Positions 63,699-64,000 of a stretch of 64,000 bases of DNA are shown here, piece after piece. The notes beneath the pieces were generated by a model. The model worked only from the letters and a program-made list of their open reading frames with translations, was not told the origin of the DNA and made no database searches. The DNA is from Bacteroidales bacterium (GTDB lineage Bacteria; Bacteroidota; Bacteroidia; Bacteroidales; FEN-979), in NCBI GenBank assembly GCA_023229525.1, contig JALNZC010000002.1, forward strand, positions 62,001-126,000. Direction: 5' to 3'. Position numbers and translations under genes: made by a program. Position 1 is the first letter of the stretch. The number at the start of each line of letters is the position of its first letter.

Positions 63699-64000
63699 TC
63701 ATCCCCCCAGCATCTTTTTTACGATCTCCGATATCATCTTATTATCCGCTTTGCCGGCCAGCTCTCTGAAAGCGATCCCCATCACTTTCCCCATATCTTT
63801 GATGGAAGTGGCGCCAGTTTGTTCCACCACTTTTGTGACCACTGCGGTGACTTCTTCTACGGAGAGTTGTTTTGGAAGGAAAGTTTCTATGATGGACGCT
63901 TCGAAAAGTTCTTTTTTCGCAAGGTCTTCCCGGTTGGCATTTCTATAGATATCGGCTGATTCGCGTCGTTGCTTAACTAATTTCTGAAGAATTTTCAGTT
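63699..64000 (-). CDS. GatB/YqeY domain protein, 5' end beyond window
   Basis: The minus strand is open from the window edge to a TGA at 63699-63701. The ~100 visible residues include RRESADIYRNANREDLAKKE, FLPKQLSVEEVTAVV, and end MGKVMGIAFRELAGKADNKM, then VKKMLGG, which is the conserved C-terminus of YqeY proteins. YqeY relates to the tRNA-binding domain of GatB; its role in cells is unclear. Confidence 0.9.
   Translation of the reverse strand, partial: LKILQKLVKQRRESADIYRNANREDLAKKELFEASIIETFLPKQLSVEEVTAVVTKVVEQTGATSIKDMGKVMGIAFRELAGKADNKMISEIVKKMLGG

Overview
The window is a chromosomal segment of a member of the Bacteroidota. The evidence is TAnnTTTG-type -7 promoter elements before many genes, a GldB-like lipoprotein, DUF3822 and DUF4010 genes, a PorT-like outer-membrane barrel, a futalosine/menaquinone-type UbiA, and an Mrp followed by a NifU-domain protein. 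There are no rRNA, tRNA or CRISPR loci. The host DNA (1-24754 and 58240-64000) is compact housekeeping sequence: two tandem acyl-CoA synthetases, holA, AMP nucleosidase, rsmD, an ATP:cobalamin adenosyltransferase, alaS (carrying a single-base frameshift), an M23 peptidase, a MerR regulator, an alkyltransferase-like protein, mrp, nadE, gldB, then after the insertion UbiA, an ABC ATPase, an RfaE1-like kinase, a geranylgeranyl-reductase-like flavoprotein and a GatB/YqeY protein. Host intergenic gaps, and even coding regions (nadE, alaS, the flavoprotein), are peppered with short simple-word repeats such as ggatRca. I saw none of these in the inserted element.

The central feature is a ~33.5 kb integrated element (about 24755-58239) that cuts the host comM/yifB gene after codon 351. 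The two comM halves rejoin exactly if one copy of the shared TTG at each junction is removed, giving a normal 512-residue ComM. A large serine recombinase sits at the left end, pointing into the junction. The rebuilt attP has a near-perfect 9-bp inverted repeat (8/9) centred on TG, as expected for a serine integrase. attP also lies inside the recombinase reading frame. In the excised circle the recombinase would read in frame into a helix-turn-helix domain that in the integrated state is stranded, without an ATG, at the far right end. Integration therefore appears to cut the recombinase gene in two and give it an 8-residue tail encoded by antisense comM.

Cargo from left to right. (1) A single-chain restriction-modification enzyme (nuclease, methylase and specificity domains), convergent with a tight three-gene operon of DNA methyltransferase, a double-GHKL (MORC/MutL-like) ATPase and a receiver-like protein; this looks like a defence island. 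(2) A 650-bp non-coding stretch with inverted repeats and a PIN-domain remnant. (3) A very AT-rich six-gene biosynthetic operon: small ORF, class II aldolase, GT4 glycosyltransferase, hexapeptide-repeat protein, radical SAM protein and a catalytically intact MurA-like enolpyruvyltransferase. (4) A backbone of an XRE regulator with its operator and divergent lipoprotein, a degenerate RuvC-like protein, a winged-helix protein, a second XRE regulator, ArdC-like antirestriction protein, RadC-like protein, a second serine recombinase preceded by interleaved inverted repeats, and two VirD4/HerA-type DNA-pumping ATPases, one fused to a PD-(D/E)XK nuclease-like domain. No relaxase or VirB4 was seen. 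(5) An AT-rich right flank with IS4- and IS110-family debris, a RidA protein and a large orphan P-loop ATPase.
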